From assembly GCF_022682495.2 (NCBI RefSeq), contig NC_071398.1:85579193-85643192 (forward strand): a stretch of DNA of 64,000 nt, written 5' to 3'. The stretch's first letter is position 1; each line of letters opens with the position of its first letter. The position numbers were made by a program, and so were the translations under genes. Source of the DNA: Desmodus rotundus. Taxonomy: Eukaryota; Chordata; Mammalia; Chiroptera; Phyllostomidae. Under the pieces are notes generated by a model. That model worked only from the letters and a program-made list of their open reading frames with translations. It was not told where the DNA came from and did no database searches. Shown one piece after another: positions 10,200 through 23,227 of the stretch.

Positions 10200-13100
10200 T
10201 TTTTCTCTTTGGTGTTTGTTTTTACATAGGCAGTGACCCCAGCCGACGCATCTGAACAGAGAGGCCAAGAACGTGTCTGGATAATTCTCCGTGTGCAGCT
10301 CCACCAGGCAGACAGCCACAGCAATGAGACGCAGACTTCGGTCAAACCCTCCCAGGACTCCTCTTGCTGACAAATCCAGTCCTAAACCTGGGCCCATCCT
10401 CTGATGTCCTGCGTGATGCACTTCCTGTGTAACTAACCCAGCGTCCGTGCCTTGCTCTCCCTCGCTAAGTGGGCCCCCACCATTCCCTCTGTCAAGAATG
10501 TTCTTTGCCAACCAAAATCCTACTTATGCTTTAAATGTGGCTCACATGCTCCCTCTATGGGGACTTCCTCGATCATCCCAACTGGAAGGGCCCCTTTCCA
10601 TTGTCCTGCAACCCCTGTCACGTGACTCACAGGGCGTGGGAGGATGAGGCACAGGTCTGGGAGCCTGCTGGCACGGCTCAGGTCCGTCGTTCCCACCAGG
10701 ACTGCCTTCTTTCTTTACACCTACCTCTTGGTTGCAGGCGAAGTGCCTCTCCTTTGTTAATATCCTCACTCACATAGTGAACAGTATTGAAATTCCTTCT
10801 CAAATGACCAAATTCACCAGAAGTGGCATTCTAGGCAAAGCCCCAATTTGGGGAGCAGAAGGATCACCTGTGCAACAGATTCGGAGAAGGAATTGTTTAG
10901 AATACTGATAAACTCATGCTTAAAGTGGTTTCGGCACACTTGCCAATTGAATGTGGGAAATAAACTATTCTCTGAAGAGTAAAACACCTGAAAATGTATT
11001 TTTAAAATCTGACTTGTTTTATTGTGAGTGAGAGTGGGCAACGCTCCTCTGAGGTTTGAATTTTGTTTCTTCAAGCTGGGTGATAGTTTCACTAGACTGT
11101 ATAATACAAAAGAACTTAAAAAAAAACAAGTCTAGATAATACCTTGTTATTTTTAAAGAAAAAATCCCAGGCAAATGTTACACAACCTATCTACATAAAA
11201 GTAGCCATGAATTTGTGTATCTCATATGAGTGCAGTTTCATATACCAGGCAATTGCAGTCTTTGTTAAAAACCAAACGGCATATTTTTAAGTCACAGGAG
11301 ACTAAAAGAAATTCTAAAAATAAAGATTCTCATCTTATCATATAATGACACATTTTATAGAAAAATTAGAAAATAACAATGATAAATATTATTGATAATA
11401 ATAAACTGTCATATACTTAATTAATACATAGTAAAAATAAATAAATTAGTATAACCATCCCTATTTCCTTCACGCAGTGACAACTGCTGATAATACAGAA
11501 GAACCTTAAGGAGATTGTCTTAGGTCTTTCGGGTTCATGTTTAGGAAAGACTATTCCTGTTAGACTTTTTTTTTAATGAAGTGTCTGTACCCTTCCCCCT
11601 CAATGTTCCAGGACTTAAAAATGCTGATGGTCAGCAGTTCTTCATGTTTATTTTTAACAGTTCCACATGCTGTTCTTCAGCCCATTTCCTCTTGCTCTCT
11701 CCCCAGCAGAGGCAGAGAAGAGTCGGCCTCTCTCTCTGCCCAGGACTCTTCCACAGAATTGCAGCGCTGCACCTCAAACCTGCTCTTCTACGGTGTGAAC
11801 CAGCCAAGTGTCTTCTCCTTGGCATTTGAGTCTCCTTTTCCAATTATTGTATCACCTTGAGGTATCCCTGGGGCTTTCTAAGAGGCTGAGAGCAAGGCAT
11901 GTTTTTTCATAACATCTAGTCAACCTAGTATTTCACATTCTCCTTCCTGATAGCAGGAAGCTGATCAGGTGGCTTTGGGGGCTTCCTTTCACTTCTGAGT
12001 GTATGTGCCTCTTTGTGGGGGCTAGATAAGATTCTGTTTGTGCCAGATATTTAATAAGCTTTCCTGGCCGTCTGACTCAAAAGTGCAGTTCCTAATAAGA
12101 GCCACAAAGGGTACAGGGAATTCCAAGAATTGGCTGGTTACTCATTGGTGGTGGATCAAGTAGGGAACACAACACACTCCCCCTGCCCACTTCCCAGTGA
12201 CTTCTCCCACACTCACTGCAAAAGGGGTGGTCACAAAGAACAGTCTGAGGGACCCCACGTTGCCCCTCGTGGTGTGCTTCCTGGCAGGGGACGTGCCCTG
12301 GGGATCCTGTACTTCAAGGAGGTCGGCTTCACAGACGCTACTTCGCTCACCATAGAATGGGGCTCTGGGTAGTCGGGGCTCATCCAGGTTGCCTCCTCCT
12401 GGCTTCCTTGTTTCTTCCCAGGGAAACCACTTTTAACTGTGGTGTTCTTGAAGCTGGGCATCAGTGCACCCCGGTCCCCGTGACCCTGAGAGACACAGTC
12501 ACATTTGACCCGTGCTTCAAACTGAACCCCTCTAGAGAAGTAGCTGGGAAGCCAGAGGGGGTGGGAGCCCGAGCAGAGGAGTGACAGTGAGCTCAGACTC
12601 AGTAAATGGTCAACTTTTGCAGAAGCATTCTAGACACTGCCAAGATCTGCAGAAAGTGCCTGCACCGTTCTGTCAAACACCTTCCCAAATGGGCCCTCCA
12701 TTCTTTACAAACAGCTATTCACCACCCTTTTCATTCATCTTACTCTTGTGTTTCCTTTTTTTTTCTTCTTCTTAAAGTCATACCACTTGCCAGGATATCC
12801 CCAATCAACCTCCATCTTCTCCCATTATTCAAAGGGTTCCTGAAACCACCTCTTCCAGGAAGTCTTCTCTGTCTAACTAGAACGATGAAAACCTCTGGCA
12901 TCCTTCCACACTAACCACTCTCCAAGAACTTCCCCTTTGTTCCCACAGAATGTAAATGATGCAATTTATTTTTTGTTAAATATGTGTTTTGAACACATTC
13001 TCAGGAAGGATATAGCAATAGGTGATGCCTTTGGAGACCTCGGTTGGTGCCTCACTGATGTGCAGATGACCCCGACACAACAGATCAGTGAACAAGTATT

Positions 13101-13730
13101 GCTGCTACGCATGGGACTCTGCAGGTAGTTGCTCAGACTGTCTTCAGAACCTGAACTTCTACATTTCTAGTGGCGCTGTTTGTATGTTCACCATGAGCCA
13201 GATGCCTCAGTCCTAGTTATTCAACAGAAATCCACTGAAACCTACTATGAGCCGAGCACAGTGATAGGTATGGAAGATGTAGTGCCCACTGAAAGTTTTT
13301 AAGACTGTTGTGGTGGGTCATCGGTTTGGTGGCCCTACAGGAACCATGCCTCTCAGCATTCGTGCCCTGGTGAAGCCCCCAACCCCACTCCTTTTTGAAT
13401 CTGAGCTGGCCTGTGATCTGCTTTACTTAATAGAATATAGTAGAAATGATGTGCCAGTTCCAGGCTGAAGCCCGAGAAAATGTGGACATTTCTGCTTTTG
13501 TGTTCCGGGGAGCCCTGAGCTACTATTTTTGGAATGATTTGCTCTACAAAAATTGATAACCAAAACAAACAAACTATAATTCTTGAAAGCAGAAGAGGAG
13601 TATATGACCATTCAAAGTGGCTTCAAGATACTTTGATAAACCAAATACTTAGACATTTAATAATCAAGAAGAATCATGGTACCAATATGCCTTTTGAAAA
13701 ACCAGCTTGCTCTATCAAGTTCTTGCTTAA
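10200..13730. other. Intergenic, mostly unassigned
   Basis: No gene seen. L2-like pieces occur near 10,540-10,600 ('CTCCCTCTATGGGGACTTCC') and 12,835-12,880 ('CTTCCAGGAAGTCTTCTCTG'). An AT-rich block lies about 11,280-11,450. Confidence 0.4.
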
Positions 13731-14099
13731 AATGATAACCAAATAGTTATTTTTTCACAGTTCTGTGATCTGAGCTGGGCTCAGCTGGATGGTTCTTCTG
13801 CTGGTCTTGCTGGTGGTTGGCAGGAGGCGGGGTTCAGCTGGAACTTGGGATCACTAAGCTTCTCTCTTTCGCTGTAGTCTCAGGGCTTCTCCCATGATTT
13901 CTCCAGGAGAGCAGCTGGACTTCTTGCATGGTAGCTGTGGTGTAATGGTGAGTGCATCTGACATGCGGGGCAAAGGGCCTTTACGGTGTACCTCAGGGAG
14001 AGAATGGAGGCGGGGACTGGAGTCATATCACCTCACTTGATTATGTAGAGTCTGCAGACCCTTGGGAAGGTGTCTGGGCATGTATGTGTTCTCTCTCTC

Positions 14100-14235
14100 A
14101 CCACTCTGCATCATAAGAATAGAGGTGATAACAACCCCTACCTCATGGTTTGTTTGGAGGATTAAATGAGATGATACATGAGATGCCCTTAGCATGGTCC
14201 TGGCACATAGAAAGCACTCAACATGTGGTAACTAC
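14100..14235 (+). repeat. MIR SINE fragment
   Basis: CCTACCTCATGGTTTGTTTG, GAGGATTAAATGAGATGATA and CTGGCACATAGAAAGCACTC are in the order of the MIR 3' half. Confidence 0.75.
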
Positions 14236-14255
14236 TAGTATTTTATTTTATTCTT

Positions 14256-14461
14256 TTAATGATTTTATTTATTAATTTTTAGAGAGAGGAAGGGAGGGAG
14301 AAACAGAGGGAGAGAAACAGCAATGTGTGGCTACCTCTTGTGCGCCCCCTACTGGGGACCTGGCCTTTCAACCCAGGCATGTGCCCTGACTGGGAATCAA
14401 ACTGGCGATGCTTTGGTTTGCAGGCCAGCCTTCAATCCATTGAATCACACCAGCCAGAGCT
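14256..14461 (-). mobile_element. VES-type bat SINE, antisense
   Basis: The plus strand reads T-rich tail, GAGAGAGG..GGAGAAAC block, GCGCCCCCTACTGGGGACCT, CATGTGCCCTGACTGGGAAT and CACACCAGCCAGAGC, the reverse of a VES SINE. Confidence 0.85.
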
Positions 14462-14529
14462 CTATTAGGATTTTATTAAAGTTACCTTCGGCAAATAAGT
14501 TAATAAAATTGTATTTAAACATTTAAATT

Positions 14530-14722
14530 TTTAAAATTTACTTTTTTTTTTTTTTGAGAGGGGAAGGGAGACAGAGAGACAGAAAGACAGGAAAAAATTT
14601 GATTTGTTGTTCCACTTATTTACACATTCATTGGTTGTTTCTTGTATGTGCCCCAACTGGGGATCGAGCCTGCAAACTGGGGTAATGGGACAATGTTATA
14701 ATCAACTGAACTGGCCAGAGCT
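14530..14722 (-). mobile_element. Bat tRNA-derived SINE, second subfamily, antisense
   Basis: The T-rich tail is followed by GATTTGTTGTTCCACTTATT, CATTCATTGGTTGTTTCTTG, GGGGATCGAGCCTGCAAACT and CAACTGAACTGGCCAGAGC. It differs from the neighbouring VES copies in the body. Confidence 0.75.
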
Positions 14723-14994
14723 TGTATTTAAACAGTTATAGGAAAGTATTTTTGTATAATTCTGGGCATATACTAAATCCTTCATGCTTGTTTTAAAAAT
14801 GGGCTGCTTTAAACAATTCTATGATTCACACAATTAATGGCCTTTCACCCAATTTTGCTGTGATGTTACAGTTGTGGCTTTACTTAATCTCTTTTTTTGG
14901 GTAATCTTTTATCTTGAATAAAAGAGTAGAGTCAATTGTGACCTCATGTAGCTAGAACAAATCTGACATCGTGAGTTTGTTTTAGACAATTTTT

Positions 14995-15202
14995 AAAAAG
15001 ATTTTATTTATTTATTTTTACAGAGAGGGGAAGGGAGGGAGAAAGGAGAGGGAGAGAAACACTGATGTGTGGTTGCCTCTCGCACGCCCCCTACTGGGGA
15101 CCTGGCCCACAACCGAGACATGTGCCCTGACTGGGAATGGAACCAGCTACCCTTTGGTTCGCAGGCCGGCGCTCAATACACTGAGCTACACCAGCCAGGG
15201 GT
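14995..15202 (-). mobile_element. VES-type bat SINE, antisense, perfect 16-bp TSD
   Basis: Full-length copy flanked by GTTTTAGACAATTTTT at 14979-14994 and 15203-15218. The intact duplication indicates a fairly recent insertion. Confidence 0.9.
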
Positions 15203-15218
15203 GTTTTAGACAATTTTT

Positions 15219-16430
15219 TTCAAATCAGATTTATAGGGAGATAAGAAAGAAAAGGAGTTTTGTGAGGGGGGAAAAACCCCCAATGCTTTCTGAGAATTCT
15301 GAGGCTCTGGTCTGGTGTATTACATAGTAAAGGGAACCACAGGCTTAACTGCACATCACATCCACCATCTGATGAGACCTCCGGAGTGTAACACCTTCGC
15401 AGACAGCATGGCGGTACATTGAATCCCTTTGATGTCACATCTCAGCTTGTCCCTCCTGTGTCCTCTCTCTCTGACTGAGATAACAGCTGGGAGGCTGCAG
15501 GGAGAAGGGGCAGAGTCCAGTGTTTCCGGGAGGGCAAGCCCGGGAGTGGTGCAGGCTGGGGGTGGGGAGGGGGTCACAAAGTCATTCACCCAGGCAGAAA
15601 GAATGCAATACTTATTTATGTTTTTGAACTTTTGTTCCCTTTGACCGTCACTGACAAAAGAAATGAGGATTCATTTTGGCAAGAAGTTATTTCTAGAAAA
15701 TCATCCGTCAAATCTGAAAAATCCTTTCTTTAAAAGGATTAATTGGGTTGGGCTTATAACAAAGAAAATTGCAAGTAAGTATTGAGAATTGCAAGTAAGT
15801 ATTAAGATTTGCCAGTAAATTACAGGAATTTCTTAGTACTCCATCACAGTTTCCAAAACCAGGCAAAACAATTTCTTGCAAGTAACTAATTCCCCAGAAG
15901 TCTGAAAACCCACAAGTTTCACTCTCATCTTCCCTTTGGGTGCCTGGAACCCCCGCAACGATACAGATTCACCCCACCCCACCCCTTCCATGCCTGGGTC
16001 TTTCCCTCACTCCCCTCTGGCCACACTGCTGGATTCCCACCTGTCACCCATGTCTCTGTGACCAGTGGCGCATGCTGGTCTGCGCTTTGGTTTACTGGAG
16101 AATATCCAAACACCTTAGCACACTATTTGGATTCATTGAGTATTTGTAGAATCAAAGGTGTGATTATGAAAAGTAATTTTAAAGTATCGTTTGGAATGTG
16201 ACTGGGGAAGACCCAAAGCCGGGATGTGTGGGCGCTGAAGCACAGGGGTCCTAAAAGTTGGCGGCGTGTTATTATTCTGTCTCTGCTGTCCCGTTTTTTT
16301 CTTTTCCTTTTTCTTTTTGGTCACCCTCTCATTTTCTGCACCCTCACAGGATCAGAGCTGGGCAGATACGGCATAGTAGAGATCAGAGAGAATTCATACC
16401 CACACTTATTTGAACCTTCTTTCCCCATCA
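15219..16430. other. Intergenic, nothing recognised
   Basis: No gene seen. A short imperfect tandem of AATTGCAAGTAAGTATT occurs at about 15768-15803. Confidence 0.4.
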
Positions 16431-16776
16431 AAATTTTTTTTTAAGAAGTCAGCGTTTTCTTGAACGTGTTACCAAAGAGGCTTAGTCAAAAACACCACAG
16501 CCCGTGTCATCATCGGACTCCTCGATCCTTCTTTCTTTGCTCCCACTTTCTTTCTGCAGCAGGGGCAGCAGCAGTGGAGGGGGCAGGACCTCCTGCTGGT
16601 GCAGCCCAGGCTGCTGGGGCAGGCCCACCAGCCCCTGCCTTGCAGAGGAGGCTCCCAGAGTTGCATGGGCCAGGGCCTCTGCATACAAGCCTGGCCAGAA
16701 AGGTGCACCATTTGCACCAGCTGCTGTGATGAGGGCCCAGTGAGTAGATGCAGGTGAGCTCTGAGGTGGAGGCCAT
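16431..16776 (-). pseudogene. RPLP1 processed pseudogene
   Basis: The parent gene RPLP1 encodes a stalk protein of the large ribosomal subunit. The minus strand starts MASTSELTCIYS at 16776, close to RPLP1 MASVSELACIYS. It then carries the alanine/proline hinge (KAGAGGPAPAA, APAGGPAPSTAAAPA) and, in another frame, the acidic end ESDDDTGCGVFD (RPLP1: ESDDDMGFGLFD). About 50 bp of the 5' half is missing and at least two frameshifts occur. There are no introns, and the 3' UTR match runs into a poly(A) run (poly-T at 16434-16442). The original AATAAA is mutated. Confidence 0.9.
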
Positions 16777-18900
16777 GGTGTGGGAGAGCGGGGCTAGTCG
16801 AAGGCCTCACCCCAGCACGTCTTAGCTTCTTCCTAGGTGGACTGGGCACCTTAGTGCAGCTGGAGAAAGGGGCTCAAATGTTTTTTTTTTAACAGGGAAG
16901 GAAATGAAGGAAGACAGGCAAGTCAAAGCCTCCCCTCTTCTTTTCCTACCTAGTCTCCTGGCGGAGATGCTCAACTGTAAATGGCTCGAAAGAAGCGTCA
17001 CAAGTAGGAACAAAGAATTGAGGGAGCGCTTAGCTGGGAAAGAGCCACTGAACCAGGGGGTGCTCCCAAGGGCAGAGATGGGAGGGGCTGTTGGAGTGAC
17101 TCAGGCAGCTAGGGCCCTGGAGGGGCAACCCCTGGCTGCCTCATGGGGGAACTAAACCTCAGAAGAGCTTGAAGGGACAAAGAGTCTCAGATACTTAGGG
17201 ACTGGTGAAGAGGGGCATGTTCCGTCAAGGTGACGTGAGGGGTGGAAATGGACAGAGGGCTCCAGTGCCATCACGATGGAGGGTGGGGGCCACAGAGCCA
17301 CACAGGTGGGCAGCAGGGGGGCCTTGCAATCCGAGACTGGGAGTGAGCCCAAGGCATGGAAGCCACTCTCTGAAAGAGGCTGGTTGAGGTGATGACAGAG
17401 AAGGCCTGACCCTTCACAGGTGCAGCAACAAGCTGTCACAGGGGACCCGAAGAGCCGGGTCTGCCCTGGCTACCCCAGGCCATCCAGAAGTCAAGGGAAT
17501 GCAGTCACAGGAAAAGAGGGCCGGAGGGCAAATGTATCTCTGGCATCCTGGAGTCAGGCCGAGGGGTGTGAACGCCATGCTCTTCTTCTCTGGCCACGCG
17601 GGGATCTGGGGACTAGAATTCCGCTCTGCTGGCCAGAAAACGAGAGTTCTAACTCAGGCAGTTTCCTAGGGTTAAATCCCGCCTCCACCGACACCCCACC
17701 CCCTGCAAGAGTAAGCCCATCTTCTAACCTGAATTCGTAATGAGTATGAAAGCAACAGTCACTAATCAAACCTAGGGGAACTGATAAGTTAGAAATTTGC
17801 AATATAAAATCATTCATTCATTCGACTATTACTAGTAAAAGGCCCACAGGGTGCAGGCAACGTAGAGACACAGTGATGAATATGACAAGACTCTTCCCCC
17901 TGAAGCTCCAAATAAATATAATATTGATTTCCCCAAATCCTTTCATAGATGATAACCCCCACAAACCGTTCAGTGGTTCTCCAGAAAGATATTTTTTCTT
18001 CATTTTTATACACAGAGGCTTGATAATAGAATCCATTTGCAAAACAAATGGTCAGGGGAAGTAAAAAAAGAACTCCAAAGAAACCCTAACTAAACCTCTC
18101 AGCTGTAAGCAGAGATGTTCATTCCGATAAGACATGCAGTCTTATCTGAACCATCCTGAGATAACAGCACTGAAACCCTGCGAAAGCCTCTGGCGTATCG
18201 TTACTTAATTCTCGATGACAAGAAGATCGTGTCGAAGAAAATTCAGTCACTTGCATTTATGCTATAGTTTTTACATCATTAAAAAATCCAATTTATTTTA
18301 ATGCAAGAATTTTATGCACAGAATTAAAAGAATCAAATCTATAAGGCTCATAACAACAGAAACATCAGCCCCTTGGCCTACTTCCCTTACCTAGGCTCAT
18401 CTGCTTTTAAGTACTTTCTACTCTTAGCTGTTTTTTTCCTAACCAGAATAATACCCATATTGTGCCGCCTCTCGATTCAGCTCTTCCAGAGATTACGCAC
18501 TGACTGTCCATCGTGATGAAGATCTCGCTCCCAAACATTCCCCTTTCACAGCTGGTATTCAGATGGTCACACATTACAACCATCTGGGTTGTTTTTGTAA
18601 AGCAAAATGAAGTTCTGTACTGGTTGGCACAGAAGCTTCCTCATGCCCCATCCAGGCCAACCTGTCTGCTCCAGTTTCTGTCCTGGGACGCCCTGGACTT
18701 CCCCAGGACCCAGCAGCTGGGAGGGCCCTCCGGAACCCTGCTCCAAGTGCTCAGCCCACTAATCCGTTCTGCCTGCCAGTTGCCTGTGCCGTATTGCTAA
18801 TTCTTGATCCTCTCGCCTTCCCAATATAATTGTCCCAATTTTTTGTTGAATTCGTATTTGAGGTGTTCATTGTTATGTCTATGGAAATATTGTTCACTGT
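16777..18900. other. Intergenic, nothing recognised
   Basis: GC-richer from 16,800 to 17,700, but CpG is not concentrated and no exon is seen. Confidence 0.4.
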
Positions 18901-18939
18901 GAGCCAATCGGTAACAATGATTACACTTTTCTTCTACAG

Positions 18940-19965
18940 CTTTCTGCTTTTACTGCAATGAAGAAACACCTGATTTTTTGTTTGATTTCTTTTAACACCT
19001 GAATACTGTCTCTCTCCCTTACATATTTTCCCAGGTAGTTAAAACTATCATTTACATTGCCAGTTATATTTTCTTCTCCTGAAAATATCTTTTTTGGAGC
19101 CCTATATGTTCATTTTCCAACCCGGTGTGCCTGAACCCTTCTCCAGATCTGCTCAATTATGTTCTGTGAACTTGAGTTTACTGCTATCTTGAAGCCTCTT
19201 CTCTAGGTCCTGTGGCTGCTTTTTAGTTTTACCCTTTGTAGTAGAGCACATCCTCTAGTAACCTCAAACAAGATGCTTTTAAAGGTAATGTTTTCTCTTA
19301 GATTTGGCACATCTGAGAATGACTTTTGGCTAACCTTACGCTTGGTTGGCTGGGAATAGAATAGTAGGTTGCAAATCATTTATACTGAGAATTTTCCAAC
19401 TGTATTGCTCCCGATTTCTAGATTCAGGACTGTTGTTTACTAGTTTGAAGTCATTCCAGTTCCCCTTTCTTTATGATCTTTTTCCCCTGGTGGAAGCTTT
19501 TAGGAACTTCTCTTTAACATTTCTGTGATATGCCCCGCTAGGGGTGATTTTTTTGTTCTTTTGCTGGATATTCAGTAGGTTTTTTCCATCTGGAGTCTTG
19601 GTATCTGGGACTGTTTCTTGTATTATTTCTATTCCTTTACTCTCTTTTTAAATTGATACACTTCACATAGGATGTAATTCGCCCAGTTTTAGTATATTCA
19701 CAAAGCAACCATCCCCACTGTCAATTTTAGAGCATTTTCATCACCCCTGAGAGAAAACCATACCCATTAGCAGCCACTCCCCATTCCTCCCATCTTCTCC
19801 CTTCTTCCAGTCCTAGGCAACCGCCAGTCTGTTTTCTGTTTCTGTAGATTTCCCTGTCCTGGACGGCTCATGTAAATGGAGTCATCCAACTGCAGTCTCC
19901 TGTGAGTGACTTCTGTCACGTGGCCTGTGTTTTCAAGTTTCATCCACAATGGAACTCGCACCATA
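18940..19965 (-). mobile_element. Old LINE sequence, antisense
   Basis: From about 19,640 the plus strand resembles the reverse of an old L1 3' end (GATACACTTCACATAGGATG, CACTCCCCATTCCTCCCATC, GGAGTCATCCAACTGCAGTC). The part before it looks related but is more diverged. Confidence 0.5.
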
Positions 19966-19984
19966 CTACTTTTTATTTTTTTAT

Positions 19985-20060
19985 CCTTACCCAAGGGTAT
20001 TTTTTATTATTGATTTGAGAGAAACATCGATCATTGCCTCCTGTACCCCTGCTCTCTCAC
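19985..20060 (-). mobile_element. Bat SINE fragment
   Basis: ATTGATTTGAGAGAAACATC followed by GATCATTGCCTCCTGTAC matches the antisense body of the second bat SINE subfamily. Confidence 0.55.
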
Positions 20061-20700
20061 AACTGCCTGCTTTGCCAAATTCTCCTCACAGGCAGGAAGC
20101 TTCCTCCCTGATTATTTGCCTCACGTGTTCAAGACTGCGCAGATGTCACCTCCCCCACAAACGTCCATGACTTCTCCCCGAGTTCCCCCTGCGAACATCC
20201 AAAGGCCACTGTATGATCGTTGAGCACGTGTGCGTTCTCCTCACTAGAACAGGAGCTTCTTGAAGACAATGCTTATCCAGAGTGTTTTCATTTCCCTCTC
20301 CGAACCAATGAACAGTGCTTTATATCACGCCCACTATAAACACTAGGTGCCAAGGCTTTAGTATGAATTACTGACTTCTCATAACCCTGCAGTAGGTGTT
20401 CCCCCACCCCACGTGGTCCAAGGCTACTTAAGAATAGTAGAGCAGATACCTGAACTCGGATGATCTGGCTGAGACACCTTTCAACACCTCTGACTTTTGA
20501 ACTGAGGAGGTGCCTACCATGTATTTGTTGAATGAATGAATAAAGGAAGGGGAAAACCAAGGCCTTCAATAGAGGTCAAACTCAGTCTTAGAGAGAGCTA
20601 CATTTTAAAGCAAATAAAAAGTTGGTTTTATTAATTTTCTTCTCTTCAGCCCAAGCCATAAAGACCCAGGGAAGAGGTCTTGGATAAGATTTCTATTGTC
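20061..20700. other. Intergenic, nothing firm
   Basis: No gene recognised. A GTTGAATGAATGAATAAAGG tail near 20,527 resembles an L2/MIR-type 3' end. Confidence 0.4.
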
Positions 20701-20701
20701 T

Positions 20702-21028
20702 AGTGTTATGAACTGAATGTCCCCTCAAAATTCCTATGTTGAGACCCTAATTCCCAGTGCAGCCATATTTGAAGACAGGGCCTGTAAGGAAGTAATTAAG
20801 GTTAAATGAGGTCACATGGGTGGGTCCCTGATCCAATACAGTTAATGTCCTTGTGAGAAGAGACACCAGCACCAGCCAACAAAGGAAGAGAGACCTTTCC
20901 AGAGACCAAATTTGCTGGCACCTTGGTGATGGACTTCCAGCCTCTAGAACTGTGAGAAATTAAACTTCTGTTGCTTTAGCCACCCAGTCTGTGGTTTCTA
21001 TTGTAGCAACTCAAGCAGATTAATACAA
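20702..21028 (+). mobile_element. MLT1-type LTR (ERVL-MaLR), sense
   Basis: Begins TGTTATGAACTGAATGTCCC and ends near CAAGCAGATTAATACA. Internal blocks include CAGCCTCTAGAACTGTGAGA and AGCCACCCAGTCTGTGG. It is a solitary LTR close to full length, with no internal viral sequence. Confidence 0.85.
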
Positions 21029-21984
21029 TTCCTAATGGCTGAAGTTTGGAAAACACAGATTTTCCTTCACTGATTTCAGAAACCAGCTGCTTCAACAGTG
21101 TTCTCTCTCCCCTTGGCTGGATTTGAACTTCTTATGTTGTTTGTTTGTTTTGGTTTTTGACGAAATTTTAAGGCTCTATCTAATCCAGCCTTCCTTTTAC
21201 CACAGGGAAGTCAACACTTAATTTTCTATTTTTTCCTTCAATATTTCCTACAACTATAGACTTTCTTACTTTTCATCAGCTTACCTAGCTAGTTCTTGGC
21301 CTATGCAGAGATTCAATTTATCTTCCTAAAAATATATATTACCAATATTACTACTGATACCACGGATGTGTACCTTATTTAATAATGCTAATACATTGTC
21401 TTTCCCAATGGTATTTCACTTGGAAGCTTGGTGTTTCATTATGGACTGAAACTTGAGCTTTCCAAGGGACTTCAAGTTTCAGCTCTCTGTCTGAGGGTTT
21501 TAAAATAAAACAAACTTTTTTTTTATTATAAAAATTTCCAAACAGACACAAGAATAGAAAGAATATATTCAACACAGAAAGCCAACATTATCAAGATTTT
21601 TGCCACATTTGCTTAAGCTATTCCTTTTCCTCTTCTTTTTTTCTTTGCTGACATATTTCAGAGCAAATCCAAAACATCAAGTCCATTAAACAATATGTAT
21701 CTCAATGTGTATCACTTTAAAAAGGGAAACATTTTCTTTTATAATCACAATGCAGTGGCCCAGTCTAGGAGAATTAGTAATTCTTTGTTTGCAGGCTTTT
21801 GGAGTGAAATAACTCATATAGAATTTTAAACTATGAACAAGTTAGCAATGCAAACTTCAGTAGTCTCAAACAATTTTACGATGAAACTGAGTATGTTCTG
21901 AAATGCAAGGTGCTGACATCATCCAACTAAAGCTGAGCCCAAGAATGCCTAAGACGAGTCTTAAAAAGACACAGCATCAAGACT
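21029..21984. other. Intergenic sequence just downstream of NSL1
   Basis: No gene seen. Positions about 21,510-21,720 look like an old interspersed repeat (TTATAAAAATTTCCAAACAG, GAGCAAATCCAAAACATCAA). Confidence 0.4.
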
Positions 21985-22002
21985 TCAGTCACTGCATATT
22001 AT

Positions 22003-22008
22003 TTTAAT
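22003..22008 (-). promoter_or_regulatory. Candidate distal poly(A) signal of NSL1
   Basis: ATTAAA on the minus strand, in an AT-rich stretch about 1.2 kb after the stop codon. Repeats reappear beyond it. Confidence 0.4.
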
Positions 22009-22610
22009 AAAAAACAAACTACTTTACACAAATATACAGAACTTAAACTGTAATGTCAAAATAGAGAATGCAATACAGAAGCTATGTAAGTTTTCCTCAC
22101 TGAGACAGGCTTTCTGTCACATTTTGACATTTACAATCATTAAGACATAATGAACACAAGAAGTACAGCTTTTCCAACCTCATGATTATCGTAAATTCCT
22201 TTGCAAATGAATGAGGGTAGAGTCATCAAAAGGGGAAGTTGACAAGTTAGGTGGCCCTGGCTACATTGTGTTAATGTGAGTAGGAGGCACAATGAAAGTT
22301 TTAAGAAAGTGTAGTCAAACGTTAGAAGCCTGGACACTATAGCTTTCACAGACTTCTATCAATGATTATATCCTTGATATATACACATCCTTAAATATAA
22401 AACAGTTCAGTATGATTGCATCTATATTTGTTCCACAGGGCAATGGGTTCATGTATCATTCTGATATATTTTTTGAATGGAATCATGTACAAAGAAATAA
22501 TGAGAAATCCATTTAAAAAAAACTATTTTCCCAAGTCAAATTATGTTTAAAAGTTAAAAGGCCTGTGGAAAACCAAAGTGTGGGCAAAAAATATTGGCTA
22601 CATGCCAATT

Positions 22611-22616
22611 TTTATT
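22611..22616 (-). promoter_or_regulatory. Candidate proximal poly(A) signal of NSL1
   Basis: AATAAA on the minus strand, about 610 bp after the NSL1 stop codon. Confidence 0.4.
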
Positions 22617-23227
22617 TGCGAGAAAGTCTTGCACAAATAATCATTGTCTTAGCTTGTAGCAAAACAAAAACAAAACCCTAAAATTGATCCCAGAGATCTA
22701 ACTGAGCTGAACTGGAGTGACAACGTCAAAGCCAGTCTTGTCATTTGTACATTAACTTGATGAAACAAATTGCACTGAAAACAATGAACAAAAAAATACC
22801 CTGCACGTGTTCCCATGCAGAACTGGTGATTCCCGACAGCACTTACAGAGACAACTTCACACGGCCCTTTTTTAAGAAAGCAGTACACCCAGAGAACCCA
22901 ACAGAAAACGTCCCTCATGAAATTCCGTAAAAGCTGTAAGGCAGCCACGCGTTGATGGCCTTTAAGCACAGTAGGAGACTGCGCTGTTAATACCCACGGA
23001 TGGGCTTCGTGCCAGTATTTTAGAGCCATGCTTTTCATCGACCACAGATAAAATGTTGAAGAAAGAAATACGATATTACATCATATGCCTGAACAGAGCA
23101 ACCACGTTGTATAAAGAAGTCACTGAAGAGTTATTTCGTTGTTTTTAATGAAGTCCTGTGTAGGCATCAGACTTTAAACTAAATGTTGATAATGCCTAAT
23201 TTCAATTCCCAGGTAAACGAAAACAGC

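Larger units (their letters stand above)
21985..23227 (-). other. NSL1: NSL1 3' UTR (inferred)
   Basis: This is non-coding sequence after the NSL1 stop. On the minus strand an AATAAA lies at 22616-22611 and an ATTAAA at 22008-22003. I see no recognisable repeat in this 1.2 kb, which fits an exonic UTR. The distal signal is the likelier main end, but transcript data would be needed to set it. Confidence 0.55.

Noticed and set aside
16469..16849. Overlapping long ORFs on both strands near 16.5-16.8 kb
   Set aside because: They are frames of the Ala/Pro-rich hinge of an RPLP1 processed pseudogene.
1..21984. BATF3, expected next to NSL1 from human gene order
   Set aside because: No bZIP exon or further CpG island was seen on the minus strand. 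It probably lies left of the window.
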